A stretch of DNA of 64,000 nucleotides from Staphylococcus delphini (GCF_900636325.1 NZ_LR134263.1:1674001-1738000), one strand, 5' to 3'. Shown: positions 9,371 through 18,647, numbered from the stretch's first letter. Notes: generated by a model from the letters alone, not told the origin. Numbers and translations: made by a program.

Positions 9371-10174
9371 TGCAAAACTCCCATAAAATAGATTTCCATA
9401 AGGTTTAAACCTGCTGCCACTGCATTAAATAGATAATAATACGTTTTTAACACGCGTGCAATATAACATTTTACTTTATCTTGTTTTAAATATAATGGTT
9501 TTCATAATTTGTTTTTGTTACTAATAATAATACATTAATTTTATAGAATGGAATGTTTGCGTAAATGAAAAAGCAGGCAAATAAAATCGCTTAAATAAAG
9601 GTTGTACATGGTATTTAATTAGTTTTCATCGTTAGTCTATATATCCGATTAATCAAATCAATTAATGATTTAATACCTTTTAAACTTTACTGAACTTTGA
9701 AAATAAACGTAAAAAGTTCAAATGAAATTTTTGAGCATCGGAGTAGGCAAGCAAAAAACAAAAGAATAACATCAACATCTTCTATCACTTTTTAATCACT
9801 TATTTATAAAGTGTTATTTCATATTATATGAAGAGATTGATTTTCTTTTTAATATGAAGTTATTTAAAGAAGGGACTGTATCAACAAGGAAAGAAACACC
9901 TTTCTGGGTACTATCATAATTAAGTGCAACTTTTCTCTTAATGAATATTATGCAAGTGGAAAATGTTAAAGTGATTAAATTGCATTGTAAAGTGGCTTTT
10001 GAATAATTTAAGAAATATTTTTGGTTTTACAAATTTTTGACATTTTTAAAGTTTATATTGATAAAACTATAATGTGCAAGTATAATAAATTTATTAATTT
10101 GGGGATTTAATGAAAAATTTTTTAGTGGATTTTAGCTCAAATATTTAAGGGATATTTTAAGGAGGCTAAAATAC
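9371..10174. other. AT-rich intergenic region between adhesin and second nuclease
   Basis: About 800 bp between divergent genes. I see the adhesin RBS at its left edge and a nuclease promoter candidate near 10,037 on the right; the rest is AT-rich with no convincing gene. Its length and base composition suit a regulated, curved promoter region for two surface/secreted genes. Confidence 0.5.
10037..10065 (+). promoter_or_regulatory. Putative promoter of the second nuclease
   Basis: A perfect -35 TTGACA (10037-10042) and GATAAA (10060-10065) are separated by 17 bp, about 110 bp upstream of the nuclease start. Confidence 0.45.
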
Positions 10175-11020
10175 ATGAATAGACAATCAAAAAGGTATTT
10201 CAAGTGGAAAAGTGGGTTCACCATCCTCGTATTAGTAGCAATGGCTATCTTTGCGATCTCAATTTTCTCGTCTGATCCATCGACAGTTGCGCACACTAAG
10301 ACTGAAGATGCAAAGTTTACTGATAACAAAAGTGAAACATCAAAAGCAGCAACTATCCAAACCACAAATCAAAATGAAAATGTAGATGCTCTCACTTCTC
10401 ATCAAACAGAACCAATGAAAGCAACAGCAGAGACTACATTTAAAGCGGCCAAACCCGGCACAACAGATAAAATTCCAGTAAAACTCGTTAAAGCCGTAGA
10501 TGGTGATACGGCAAAATTTAAATATCGTGGTCACACTGAAACATTCCGATTTTTATTGATTGATACACCTGAAACCAAACATCCTCGTGTCGGCAAGCAA
10601 CCTTTTGGCCAAGAGGCAGCAGACAGAACTGCAGAATTACTTCAAAATGCAACTCAAATAGAAGTTGAATTTGATGTGGACCAAAAACAAGACAAGTATC
10701 GTCGTTATTTAGGTTATATTTATGTCGATGGTGAAATGCTCAATGATATTTTAGTACGCGAAGGTCTTGCGAAAGTTGGGTACGTTTATCCACCGAATAC
10801 AAGATATTTAAGTCAATTAGAGGCGTCACAAGAAGAAGCAAAAGAAGCAAAACGCGGTATTTGGAGCTTAAATTCCGCATTGGCTGATGAAGCGACTGAA
10901 AACGATGTTACTCTTACGACACCTTCTACAGCGGATGTTACAGCAAAACAAAGCGCAACAACCAGCATCCGTACTGAAAGCAAGACATCAACTAAACATA
11001 GCCATGCAGCCCTATCGTAA
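10175..11020 (+). CDS. Second thermonuclease, truncated by frameshift
   Basis: 281 aa: N-terminal anchor or signal helix (about 14-31), a Ser/Thr/Lys-rich linker (32-95), an SNase domain (about 98-235) and a Thr/Ser-rich tail. Active-site motifs: DGDT, FRFLLIDTPET (Arg, Asp, Glu) and KYRRYL with the second catalytic Arg. RBS AAGGAGG lies 9 nt upstream. The frame ends shortly after a CCC run, and the next 130 bp encode an Excalibur Ca-binding domain in another frame (see next entry). The ancestral protein was probably about 323 aa, SNase plus linker plus Excalibur, a known secreted-nuclease architecture. The nuclease domain itself is intact and may still be active. Confidence 0.88.
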   Translation: MNRQSKRYFKWKSGFTILVLVAMAIFAISIFSSDPSTVAHTKTEDAKFTDNKSETSKAATIQTTNQNENVDALTSHQTEPMKATAETTFKAAKPGTTDKIPVKLVKAVDGDTAKFKYRGHTETFRFLLIDTPETKHPRVGKQPFGQEAADRTAELLQNATQIEVEFDVDQKQDKYRRYLGYIYVDGEMLNDILVREGLAKVGYVYPPNTRYLSQLEASQEEAKEAKRGIWSLNSALADEATENDVTLTTPSTADVTAKQSATTSIRTESKTSTKHSHAALS

Positions 11021-11148
11021 GCTTAAAATCATATCCAAATTGTACGACATTGCATCAAGATTATCCGAAAGGTGTGCCAAGTGATCATCCCGATTATGCT
11101 GCTCACCTAGACCGCGATAAAGATTTGTATGCATGTGAAATAAATTAA
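11012..11148 (+). pseudogene. Frameshifted Excalibur domain of the second nuclease
   Basis: Reading from about 11012 in the shifted frame gives ...SYPNCTTLHQDYPKGV, then HPDYAAHLDRDKDLYACE and a stop at 11146-11148. The Cys, DRDxDxxACE pattern is the Excalibur calcium-binding motif. Adding one C to the CCC run at about 11008-11010 joins it in frame to the nuclease tail (…HAAPIVSLKS…). So a single-base deletion, or a sequencing error in a short C run, separates the domain from the nuclease. Confidence 0.8.
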
Positions 11149-11167
11149 TTTATTGCAAGGGTGATAC

Positions 11168-11197
11168 GGCTGGAATAACCATTTTGATATTCCAGCC
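11168..11197 (+). terminator. Hairpin after the second nuclease
   Basis: A perfect 10-bp stem GGCTGGAATA / TATTCCAGCC with a 10-nt loop, 20 bp after the Excalibur stop. The T-tract is poor, but position supports termination at the ancestral gene end. Confidence 0.6.
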
Positions 11198-11412
11198 TGA
11201 TTCATCACTCGTATCCCAACGATTTAACCACCACCATCTTTTATATTTATATGACATCCATTCCTTTTTTAATATGCATTTTTCTTGTGCGATGATATTC
11301 TCACTGACGCTTTTCAAAAATACAAATTCAATTTTGCATCAATATGTTGCCATCTATTCGACATATCGATTTAACATCGAGCGCCATGCATTCACACGCT
11401 ATTCTTGTAAAA

Positions 11413-12162
11413 CTAAACGTTCAACCTACTGCTACCCGCTTCAAAGCTTATTATCAACTTTTCCAGTAATTGCTCAATTTCACCATTAAAAATCCGTAAT
11501 TTGTTACTTTCTAAGCATTGCTTGTCCACATGTGATGGGTTATACCAAATCACAGACATGCCCACATTCAAGCTGCCTTCTACATCATTTGTCCATGAAT
11601 CTCCTATCATCAACACTTCTTCTGGCAAAACTTTTAAAGTATCCGTCACCTTTAAAAAAGCCTGAACATCAGGTTTTTCAACCCCCATTACTTCAGAAAT
11701 AAAAATATTGTCATTAAAAATCGTATTCAGCTGCAAGTTTTCAATTTTTGTCCTTTGTTCAGTTAATTTTCCATTTGTTAAAATCGCAATTTCAACACGT
11801 GCCTTTAAATCGTTCAACAGCACATTCATTTTTTCATTCACCGTTATTTTAGACAATAATAAACTAAAAAATCGCTCAAAATACGCTTGTGCCTCTTCAT
11901 GCGTCACGTCGATATCATAATGCTTTAATGTTTCAATCAATCGCAGACGTCTTAACTCGTCTAAACTGATTTGCCCAGAATCATGTTGCTTCCAAAAATG
12001 CTGATCATATTTTTGATAAAGTGGAAGAAATTCAGCATAATCCATACCTTTAAACTGTTCATATGATTCAAAAGTTGCTTTGTTTGCCTCTTGCCATAAT
12101 GCATCAAACGCATATAACGTATTATCTAAATCAAAAATAATGAGCTTAGGTTGTTTAAACAT
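11413..12162 (-). CDS. HAD-family phosphatase (YjjG-like)
   Basis: 249 aa from ATG 12162, which has GAGG 8-11 nt upstream; an in-frame upstream ATG at 12228 has no RBS. Haloacid dehalogenase fold: motif I DLDNT (Asp11/Asp13), motif II TNGK, motif IV GDSWTNDVEG near residue 200. Cap type and closing pattern resemble YjjG/YfnB 5'-nucleotidases acting on non-canonical pyrimidine nucleotides, but the substrate is not readable. It follows the 80-aa gene by 78 bp on the same strand. Confidence 0.85.
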   Translation of the reverse strand: MFKQPKLIIFDLDNTLYAFDALWQEANKATFESYEQFKGMDYAEFLPLYQKYDQHFWKQHDSGQISLDELRRLRLIETLKHYDIDVTHEEAQAYFERFFSLLLSKITVNEKMNVLLNDLKARVEIAILTNGKLTEQRTKIENLQLNTIFNDNIFISEVMGVEKPDVQAFLKVTDTLKVLPEEVLMIGDSWTNDVEGSLNVGMSVIWYNPSHVDKQCLESNKLRIFNGEIEQLLEKLIISFEAGSSRLNV

Positions 12163-12240
12163 AGTTCTAATCCTCGTTTTTTTCGTATTTGATAGTTCAT
12201 GATAGGTATAAAATTCAGAAAATAGCAAATGGTACTTTTC

Positions 12241-12483
12241 TTAATACCATGCAACAACTTCTGATTCAGGAAAGTGATTTTCTTTAATGTTTTCTCTCAC
12301 TCTTGTAAGTGCATGCTCAAGGTACCATATATTTTCATCTGGATCTGCTTTTTTCGCTTTAATACATTTTAAGTCAGAAAGTCGGACTGTGATATGTCCT
12401 GGCGCTGATTCAAAATGATTTTCTGGATAAAAATGGTAGGTGACACTGTCCTCACTTATACTGATGAATTTTAATGTTAACAA
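12241..12483 (-). CDS. Conserved-looking 80-aa protein, unknown
   Basis: Starts at TTG (12483) with GAGAGTG about 7 nt upstream. Soluble, acidic/basic mixed, Trp and Tyr rich, no membrane segment or signal. Predicted beta-rich N-terminal half (LTLKFISISEDSVTYHFYP). Probably co-transcribed with the HAD phosphatase. No family recognised. Confidence 0.65.
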   Translation of the reverse strand: MLTLKFISISEDSVTYHFYPENHFESAPGHITVRLSDLKCIKAKKADPDENIWYLEHALTRVRENIKENHFPESEVVAWY

Positions 12484-12595
12484 TCAAATCACTCTCTTTC
12501 ATCATTTCCAACTGCGCATTGACATGACATTTGAACAGTTCGAAATATAATTTGATTATATCTCAATTTCAGTATAAACACACTTTTCTTCAAGT

Positions 12596-12632
12596 AAAAA
12601 ACGAGTCAGAATAACTCCAACTCGTTTTGTTA
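12596..12632 (-). terminator. Terminator of the MFS/GDPD operon
   Basis: On the minus strand ACGAGT, a 13-nt loop and ACTCGT are followed by a T run, 18 bp past the MFS transporter stop. Confidence 0.8.
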
Positions 12633-12643
12633 TACGATTTCTC

Positions 12644-13936
12644 TTATTCAGTAACTTCACGTTTTGATTTGCGATTTAACATGAGTAAAATCAATGTACA
12701 CACACTACCTAAAAACGCGACCACAATACCAATTTCAAAAATAATTCGGTATGCTTCAATGACGTTATCTTGATGGGCATCGAGTAACTTCCCGTTCATT
12801 GTATACACCCAGAATATCGGCGCATAAGCAGCGAACGAACCGACACTCATCGCAGAACCAGCATACTTTTTAGGAATATCGAATTCAGCAATTGGCGCAA
12901 GGATGACACTTTTCGCTAAAAATGTCGTAACTGAAAATGCAATTAACAAGGCCATGCTGACAAACAGACTACCTTTAATAAATACAACACCTAATAAAAT
13001 GAGTGATGATAACAATAACGCTGCGAAAATCATTTTAGACGATGATTTGAACACATAGTCAGAAATAATCCCTGCTGACACACCCATCAGCACACCCATT
13101 AAACCTGTGTTGAAAATACCAAATAGCGCCGTTTGTGTTGTCGATAAATCAAAAGTTTTTTGTAAATAAGGGACACTGTAAATCAAAATGATATAACCCC
13201 AGTAAATAGACATCGCACTGATTGATGCTAGCCATACTTTTGGTTTCAATAACACATAAAATAACCCTTTTAATGCCTCTAAAGATTTATTTCCAGTAAT
13301 TTCAGTTTTTTCTTCTTCATCCATTGCAGCAATCCCGTTTTTAGGGACATATTTAATAATAAGTAAAATCAATGGAATGATAAGCAAGTTATATGCCAAC
13401 ATCCCACCTTTGAAGACAACAATACCACTGACTAAAGACATAATTCCGACGATGAGTAAGTTCATGAGCATCTCTTCTGCACGACGAACTGATTCTAATA
13501 GACCAAATCCCATACCGCGCTTACTTTGATCCGTGAAAAAGATGACACCATTAAGTACGGCTGGCCAGAAAAATGAGTCCACAATCCCCCAAATAATCGC
13601 AATAATTTTCAGCACTTGGAATGTCGGGCTGAAGAAAATAATGACAGAAATTGTAATAAAACGAATCAATAAACCGACAATTAAGATTGATTTGATGGAG
13701 AAACGGTTATTAATCCAACCTCCTGGAATATAAAAGAAGATTGAGATACCAATTAATCCAAAAATTGCACCTAACTCCGCATTACTCACATTCAAAACTT
13801 CTAACAATAAATTGTAAAATGTGCCTTTAAAAGCTTCAAAACTAGAATAGATTAATTGTCCTGCCGTCACAACTGATAAAAATCCAATCAGTGTTTTACG
13901 GTCTTTAAAATTGAGTTTATCAAGTATTTTTTGCAT
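12644..13936 (-). CDS. MFS transporter, probably for glycerophosphodiesters or related organophosphates
   Basis: 430 aa with about 12 membrane helices and a basic central loop (about 200-225, EEEKTEITGNKS). Helix 2-3 loop GGWINNRFSIKSIL matches the MFS G-x3-D/N-R-x-[GS] region. It is the second gene of a pair with a glycerophosphodiester phosphodiesterase 30 bp upstream and ends at a terminator. The pairing suggests import of glycerophosphodiesters or export/import of a linked product. The family call is firm; the substrate is inferred only from context. Confidence 0.8.
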   Translation of the reverse strand: MQKILDKLNFKDRKTLIGFLSVVTAGQLIYSSFEAFKGTFYNLLLEVLNVSNAELGAIFGLIGISIFFYIPGGWINNRFSIKSILIVGLLIRFITISVIIFFSPTFQVLKIIAIIWGIVDSFFWPAVLNGVIFFTDQSKRGMGFGLLESVRRAEEMLMNLLIVGIMSLVSGIVVFKGGMLAYNLLIIPLILLIIKYVPKNGIAAMDEEEKTEITGNKSLEALKGLFYVLLKPKVWLASISAMSIYWGYIILIYSVPYLQKTFDLSTTQTALFGIFNTGLMGVLMGVSAGIISDYVFKSSSKMIFAALLLSSLILLGVVFIKGSLFVSMALLIAFSVTTFLAKSVILAPIAEFDIPKKYAGSAMSVGSFAAYAPIFWVYTMNGKLLDAHQDNVIEAYRIIFEIGIVVAFLGSVCTLILLMLNRKSKREVTE

Positions 13937-13966
13937 ACTGATGTTCCTTTCATTATGTTGTCAATT

Positions 13967-14713
13967 CTATGCTTTTTGTAAATGAATTAAATCGTCTGCA
14001 CAGTCTGTAAAAATGCCATCTACGCCCCAATTGAACAGTGTATTCGCACGATCTTTATCATTGACTGTCCACACGTTTAAAGTGTAACCAGATGATTTAA
14101 TTTCTTGTACGACGTCACGTGTTAAATTGATGTCTTCTAAATGCACAATAGACGACCCACAAAAATCAACAATGGTACGCCAATCTGGATAAAAAGCACA
14201 GCGTTCAAATAACACAGCTCTCGTATACTGCGGCACATGTTGTTCTGCTAATTTAAGTAACGCAAAGTTGAAACTTGAGATGAGCACTTCGATGTTTGAT
14301 TCCAATTGCTTAATCTGTTCTTTAAACAATTGAATCATGCGCTCACTAAGATACGACCCATTTGGACCTGTAATCCCTTTAAGTTCAATGTTCAAATTCA
14401 TTTGATAACGATTCGCAAAGTCAATCAACTGTTCAAACGTCATCACCCGCTCATCTTTGAACTCAGGACCGAACCACTTCCCAGATGAAGCATGTTCAAT
14501 TTTTTCATACAATGTTTCGCTCACTTCTCCTGTTGTGTCTGTTGTGCGATCTAAATCGTCATCGTGAAAAATGATTAACTGCTCGTCTTTCGTAATCGCT
14601 AAATCCAACTCGAGCCATTTCACGCCTTCTACTTTTCGAGCCAAATCAAATGCTGTCACTGTATTTTCTGGTGCCTTACTCGACAAACCTCTGTGTGCAA
14701 AAATTATTGTCAT
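13967..14713 (-). CDS. Cytoplasmic glycerophosphodiester phosphodiesterase
   Basis: 248 aa, no signal peptide, GDPD TIM-barrel family (UgpQ type). Motifs: HRG and PENT near the N-terminus, ELD-x-A (metal-binding Glu/Asp) and HDDDLDRTT, with NIELKG and VWTVND later. It hydrolyses glycerophosphodiesters to sn-glycerol 3-phosphate plus alcohol, feeding the GlpD pathway encoded at 43.6-48 kb. The RBS at the 14713 start is weak. Operon with the MFS gene. Confidence 0.9.
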   Translation of the reverse strand: MTIIFAHRGLSSKAPENTVTAFDLARKVEGVKWLELDLAITKDEQLIIFHDDDLDRTTDTTGEVSETLYEKIEHASSGKWFGPEFKDERVMTFEQLIDFANRYQMNLNIELKGITGPNGSYLSERMIQLFKEQIKQLESNIEVLISSFNFALLKLAEQHVPQYTRAVLFERCAFYPDWRTIVDFCGSSIVHLEDINLTRDVVQEIKSSGYTLNVWTVNDKDRANTLFNWGVDGIFTDCADDLIHLQKA

Positions 14714-15380
14714 ATCGATGCCTGACTACTCAAACCTTTAAATTCCAGCTGTATGAATCATGACTTTTTGTAAAATCACGTTGAACATGCGCCTCATGCA
14801 ACTCTATTGAGGATATGCTTTGATTTACACAGACTATGAAATTAAAGTTACTATTTAAGTAGTTTTCCTTTCTTAGTTTTTACATCAAAGTTTATGCTTT
14901 TGATTGTACTAACGAAAACATGACATCGCGTTTTCTTCATATTGCTAGGATTTTATCTTTTCGACGATATTGTAAAAATGAGAAATGACTACTTGTTGTA
15001 ATGACACAACGTATACACATTGTCATTTATTTTTCTCAAATAGCAAAACAATAATTTATCCATATCAATCAACATGCATACAACATGATGATACCGCATA
15101 TGTAAAGGTTTCCATTAGACATTTTCAATATTATAATGCGTTAATATAATTATGACAATAGTTTGTCGAAAAATTTTAACGTATTATCATCATATTTTTA
15201 CATAAAGTTAGATTTCCATCGTTTTTTCGACATAATAAATAAAAAACACCCGCTGACTTTTACTGATGAAAAATCAGGAGTGTTCAATTAAAAGCTGATT
15301 TAATTGTTAATCGATGTCGGCGCATTAAACATGCGATAACTGCAATTTGACTCGCACATCAATATTACTTGTATGCTGCT
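14714..15380. other. Intergenic region, AT-rich
   Basis: About 670 bp holding the presumed promoter region of the GDPD-MFS operon at its left end and a terminator at 15241-15284 for the small gene to its right. No other gene is supported. Confidence 0.4.
15241..15284 (-). terminator. Rho-independent terminator
   Basis: On the minus strand AACACTCCTGA pairs with TCAGCGGGTGTT (one bulge), followed by TTTTTT. It lies about 100 bp downstream of the 54-aa gene and supports that gene being transcribed. Confidence 0.8.
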
Positions 15381-15545
15381 TTATCTTAACCATTCATACC
15401 ATTTGTACTTTTTATCCCCAATTTTTTCACATTGATAGTGACCAATATATTTATAGCCTAAATGTTTTAAATGTAAAATACGTGCTACTTTTATGATTTG
15501 TGGTAGCAGTAATATTAATACGATTAAACATATTTTGAGTATCAT
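15381..15545 (-). CDS. 54-aa small protein with N-terminal membrane helix
   Basis: ATG at 15545 with GGGGGATG RBS about 5 nt upstream. Residues 1-20 form a hydrophobic helix (MILKICLIVLILLLP), and the remainder is basic and aromatic (GYKYIGHYQCEKIGDKKYKW). Followed by a clear terminator. Too short for most gene callers. No family recognised. Confidence 0.65.
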   Translation of the reverse strand: MILKICLIVLILLLPQIIKVARILHLKHLGYKYIGHYQCEKIGDKKYKWYEWLR

Positions 15546-15978
15546 CGCACATCCCCCTATTCATATTCTAATAACAGTAATTGCCATTGATAAAGAATGC
15601 TTCATCATTTTACCATACAAACAAAACTGTGTTTATCAACATTGAATTCTATATCTACAGACGTGCAATTTATATGATTTTCAGACAATTCATATTGTAT
15701 GTTAAAATCACTTCAAGTCTTCAATACATGCAAAAATAATAAAAGGAATGTGTATCATTATGATTAAAAATATAGTTTCAAGACTTGCTTTTATTTTTAT
15801 TATTAAGCTCTAGTTGTGAACTTGCTTGGTGCTTGTCGCTTTCCGCATCATAGCATTTGAGGGGTGAGGTTTTGGCATTTTTGCAATCATCAATATGATC
15901 GTCATATATTTCTACTTTAGATTCACAAATAAAAGAGGAAATAAAAAAGCATGACGTTTATTGTACTTAATCATTATG
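15546..15978. other. Intergenic region with possible decayed micro-ORFs
   Basis: A good RBS (AAAAGGAATG) leads into a 17-codon frame beginning at 15761 (MIKNIVSRLAF...) that stops at 15814. About 70 bp later another frame resumes with a membrane-like stretch (IFAIINMIVIYFYF). This could be a broken small membrane gene. Support is weak. Confidence 0.25.
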
Positions 15979-16164
15979 AACATTATTAGGGGAAGAAATC
16001 ATTATCAAAGCCATATTGTGGATTATTATTACAAATTAAGAGAGCAGCCTAATGGGAAACCCCACAAGACTGCCGTAATAGCGAGTATCAATCGCTTATT
16101 AAAGACCATTCACTACTTGATAGTCAATGATAAATTATATGATTATCAGAAAGCACCACACTAA
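15979..16164 (+). pseudogene. C-terminal remnant of an IS110-family transposase
   Basis: About 62 codons ending in a pattern typical of IS110 transposase C-termini: NHYQSHIVDYYYKLREQ, GKPHKTAVIASINRLLKTIH, then YDYQK. The N-terminal RuvC-like part is absent, so this is a relic. It marks an old insertion between the GDPD operon and the protease pseudogene. Confidence 0.65.
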
Positions 16165-16334
16165 CGAAACCATATAATCATATACATCATAACACCTTAT
16201 TTAAAAAAATAAAAATTGGACGGTCTAGTTTAGTAATGTCATTTTTAATTAACACGCCCTTAACAAATCGTAGGAACGAGATTGAGAAGTAAATGATGCA
16301 AGATTTAGGCGCACTTAATATACTACTCGCTCAT

Positions 16335-16375
16335 TAAAAAAAGAGGCGACTAAAAGCAAGTAGTCGTCCTCTTAT
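16335..16375 (-). terminator. Terminator of the Spl-like protease gene
   Basis: On the minus strand AAGAGGACGACTA and TAGTCGCCTCTT form a stem with one bulge and an 8-nt loop, followed by seven T. It lies about 60 bp beyond the protease stop. Confidence 0.85.
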
Positions 16376-16431
16376 CATTGAACAGAATAATTCAATTTCT
16401 TATAGTTTAAGTATATGGAAATTATATAATT

Positions 16432-17138
16432 CTATTGATTTTTCATATGCTTATAAATAAAGTCTTTAATATCTTTTGTAAAGTAGATACCATAAGATTT
16501 TGGGTCAGGCGTGCCTTCTCTATCTCCTGCATAGTGTATACCTATTGCTTCACCCTTTTCATTCACAATCGCACTACCAGAGTTTCCTGGCTCGGCATAA
16601 GCATCATATGTCACTTGCCAGCTCCGAATTTCAACGATTTTTCCTGTTGATTCAAACAATTTATATTCATAAAATGAAGGCTTTGGATATCCTATAACCG
16701 AGATCCTTTCTCCAACATATGCCTTACTAGCTAACGGCAATGCTGTCGTATGGTCATCAAAATTCCACCCTGCTTCACTTTTTCCAACATGTACAACAGC
16801 TACATCCTCTATACCTGGGTACTCCACCTTACTCGTTACACTATAGACCCCACCATTAGCACTATCTCCAGTAGGATGCGCAAATACTCTATCACCGATT
16901 TTCAACTTTTTCGCTACATGTTTATTCGTAACAACTGTATTTGAGCCAACAGAAAATCCAGAAGCTCTCACAAAGGAAACTGCACTGCTATATGGTGCAA
17001 TGTTCCCATTTTTAATTTCTTTCACATTTTCTTAAGCATGCGCTACGTTATGTGTTATGCTTACTGCGCTTTTAGCTACACCAACCGAGCTTAAAATAAT
17101 CAATGCTGACAAACTTTTTAAAATAAAGCTTTTTTCAT
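16432..17138 (-). pseudogene. Spl-like secreted serine protease with broken signal peptide
   Basis: The mature domain (about 197 codons) is intact and closely resembles staphylococcal Spl proteases (chymotrypsin fold, S1B): His in TNKHVA, Asp in EDVAVV, Ser in EPGNSGSAIV. Upstream, RBS AAAGGAG and ATG at 17138 begin a signal peptide (MKKALF, then in the next frame KSLSALIILSSVGVAKSA...HNVAHA). Two lesions break it: a one-base loss in a T run near 17121, and a TAA at 17032-17034 replacing a codon (CAA likely) just after the AHA cleavage site. A GTG at 17025 could start a cytosolic mature form, but without secretion. Hence a pseudogene in this strain. Confidence 0.85.
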
Positions 17139-17156
17139 GATGTTTTACTCCTTTTA

Positions 17157-17924
17157 AATTTAATTTCATTATATAGATAACAAATTATTTATATACTTAA
17201 TTACCAGATTTGTCAAAATATCTTTATATTATAATTTCTGTATTCTATTTATAATGTAAGTAATGGTTTAGTTATTATAAAATCATTTTAGTAGATTCTT
17301 CTTCGCATTTGTATACATCAATACCAAAAGAGAACTCGTAAACTTGTTTGTATAATTACACTAGCTGGATTGTTATGAAAGGAGACGCACATCATCGGAA
17401 AATTACGTCAATTTTTGCCTTTTAGACCGAGTCATTTTAAAATTTTTGTCCTTTGAATTAATTTGAATCCTCATTCACTGCTTATTATTAGCATCAATTT
17501 ATATAAGCTATTCACGGTTTATTTAAGATGTGTTTCCACTTTGTAGTTAACACTTCTTAGTATCGTCACTTTAATTATAATTTTCTGAAAAATCATTGTG
17601 CACTAAAGAATATTGTTGTAAATTAGTATTATTATCAATAACAGCACTTGGTAACAAACTTAAATTATTTCAATATAACAGTAATCACGTTCCAAGCCTT
17701 AATAGACGCTTATAAAAACGGCATCTCTAACATTCTCGAGATCGCCGATTTTTCAAAGCGAATTTAAGATTTTATACAATAAAGTATGAATAATTATCAA
17801 ATGAAAGGCGAGTTATATACGAGCTTCGGTGATTACATTATTACATTTAATCTGCTAAGTATTATTCAAAGTATAACTGATTAAACCACTTTATGCGTTT
17901 AATATAAATACTTTCAAGGAGGAC
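17157..17924. other. AT-rich intergenic region with one orphan terminator
   Basis: About 770 bp. A strong RBS-like AAAGGAG occurs near 17379 before a 20-codon frame lacking a standard start (…GKLRQFLPFRPSHF…), and a bidirectional terminator ends the region at 17719-17755. It may be a decayed gene or a short RNA. Nothing else is supported. Confidence 0.35.
17719..17755 (+). terminator. Bidirectional hairpin terminator
   Basis: CGGCATCTC and GAGATCGCCG (one bulge) form a stem with a 10-nt loop; T5 tracts follow on both strands. Confidence 0.7.
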
Positions 17925-17930
17925 ATGCAC

Positions 17931-18566
17931 ATGTCAATAAGGAAAGAAAATAGCAGTTCTGGTTGTTCGGGCTGTTTTGGCTGTCTTGGTTGTCTTGGCT
18001 GTTTTGGTTGTTTTGGTATTGTACTGTTAATCATCTTATTATTTAGTGGATGCAGCGCTCTCTTTGGAAACTCAGACGAGGATAATAGTGAAGATACAAA
18101 TCCAAAAACTGAAGCCAATTCAAAAAAAGACGAGAAAACGTCAATTAAAGAAGAAAAAGAATCAGCCAAAGAAGATGTTAAAAATGATAATACAAAAGTT
18201 AATTCAACTGTTGAAAAAAATGAAGTGACTCCCGAAGATGATACAGTTTACGGAAAATTAACTGCCCCACATGATAATAATCAGGTTGTCGTTGTTGATA
18301 ACATGACTTATATTCTTGGTGACAACGACGAAATCTTACAAGCTGAAAAAGGCTTCTCGAAACTACCACTCGATAAAAATTTAGACAAAAACTTATTGAA
18401 TGAGCATGCAAAAGATTATATGGCAAAAGATGCTGAGTTTGTGTCGAATATATCAGACACTGAACAAAAATATCATTCAAAGTCTTTGAATAAAGATTAC
18501 TATGTCACACTCGTTCTTAATGAACACGGCAATGTCAATCGTCTAGTTGTTTCAAGCACTCAGTAA
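17931..18566 (+). CDS. Membrane protein with a (Cys-x-Gly) repeat helix and secreted-side domain
   Basis: 211 aa from ATG 17931 (AAGGAGG 8 nt upstream; the ATG at 17925 is too close). After SIRKENSSSG come six CxG triplets (GCSGCFGCLGCLGCFGCFG) leading into a hydrophobic helix (about 27-40), then FSGCSALFG, a highly charged Lys/Glu/Asp linker (about 45-105) and a compact C-terminal domain (about 106-211) that ends VTLVLNEHGNVNRLVVS. The regular Cys/Gly spacing puts Cys on changing faces of the helix; lipidation or metal binding is possible. The second Cys region (SGCSAL) resembles a lipobox-like site. Family not recognised. Confidence 0.7.
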   Translation: MSIRKENSSSGCSGCFGCLGCLGCFGCFGIVLLIILLFSGCSALFGNSDEDNSEDTNPKTEANSKKDEKTSIKEEKESAKEDVKNDNTKVNSTVEKNEVTPEDDTVYGKLTAPHDNNQVVVVDNMTYILGDNDEILQAEKGFSKLPLDKNLDKNLLNEHAKDYMAKDAEFVSNISDTEQKYHSKSLNKDYYVTLVLNEHGNVNRLVVSSTQ

Positions 18567-18647
18567 AATTACTTTAAAATACATGAATAAACCAAAAATA
18601 TTGTCATAAACTTTATATTTATAGTATTATGTTAGGGGGAATAATTT

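Noticed and set aside
10132..10365. Minus-strand frame over the second nuclease start
   Set aside because: Antisense to the nuclease signal region and its RBS; no ribosome site of its own.
10950..11020. Programmed frameshift in the second nuclease
   Set aside because: No slippery heptamer or stimulatory structure at the CCC run; a one-base deletion is simpler.
17340..17460. Short coding gene after AAAGGAG near 17379
   Set aside because: No standard start codon at the right distance and only 20 codons; noted in the intergenic entry.
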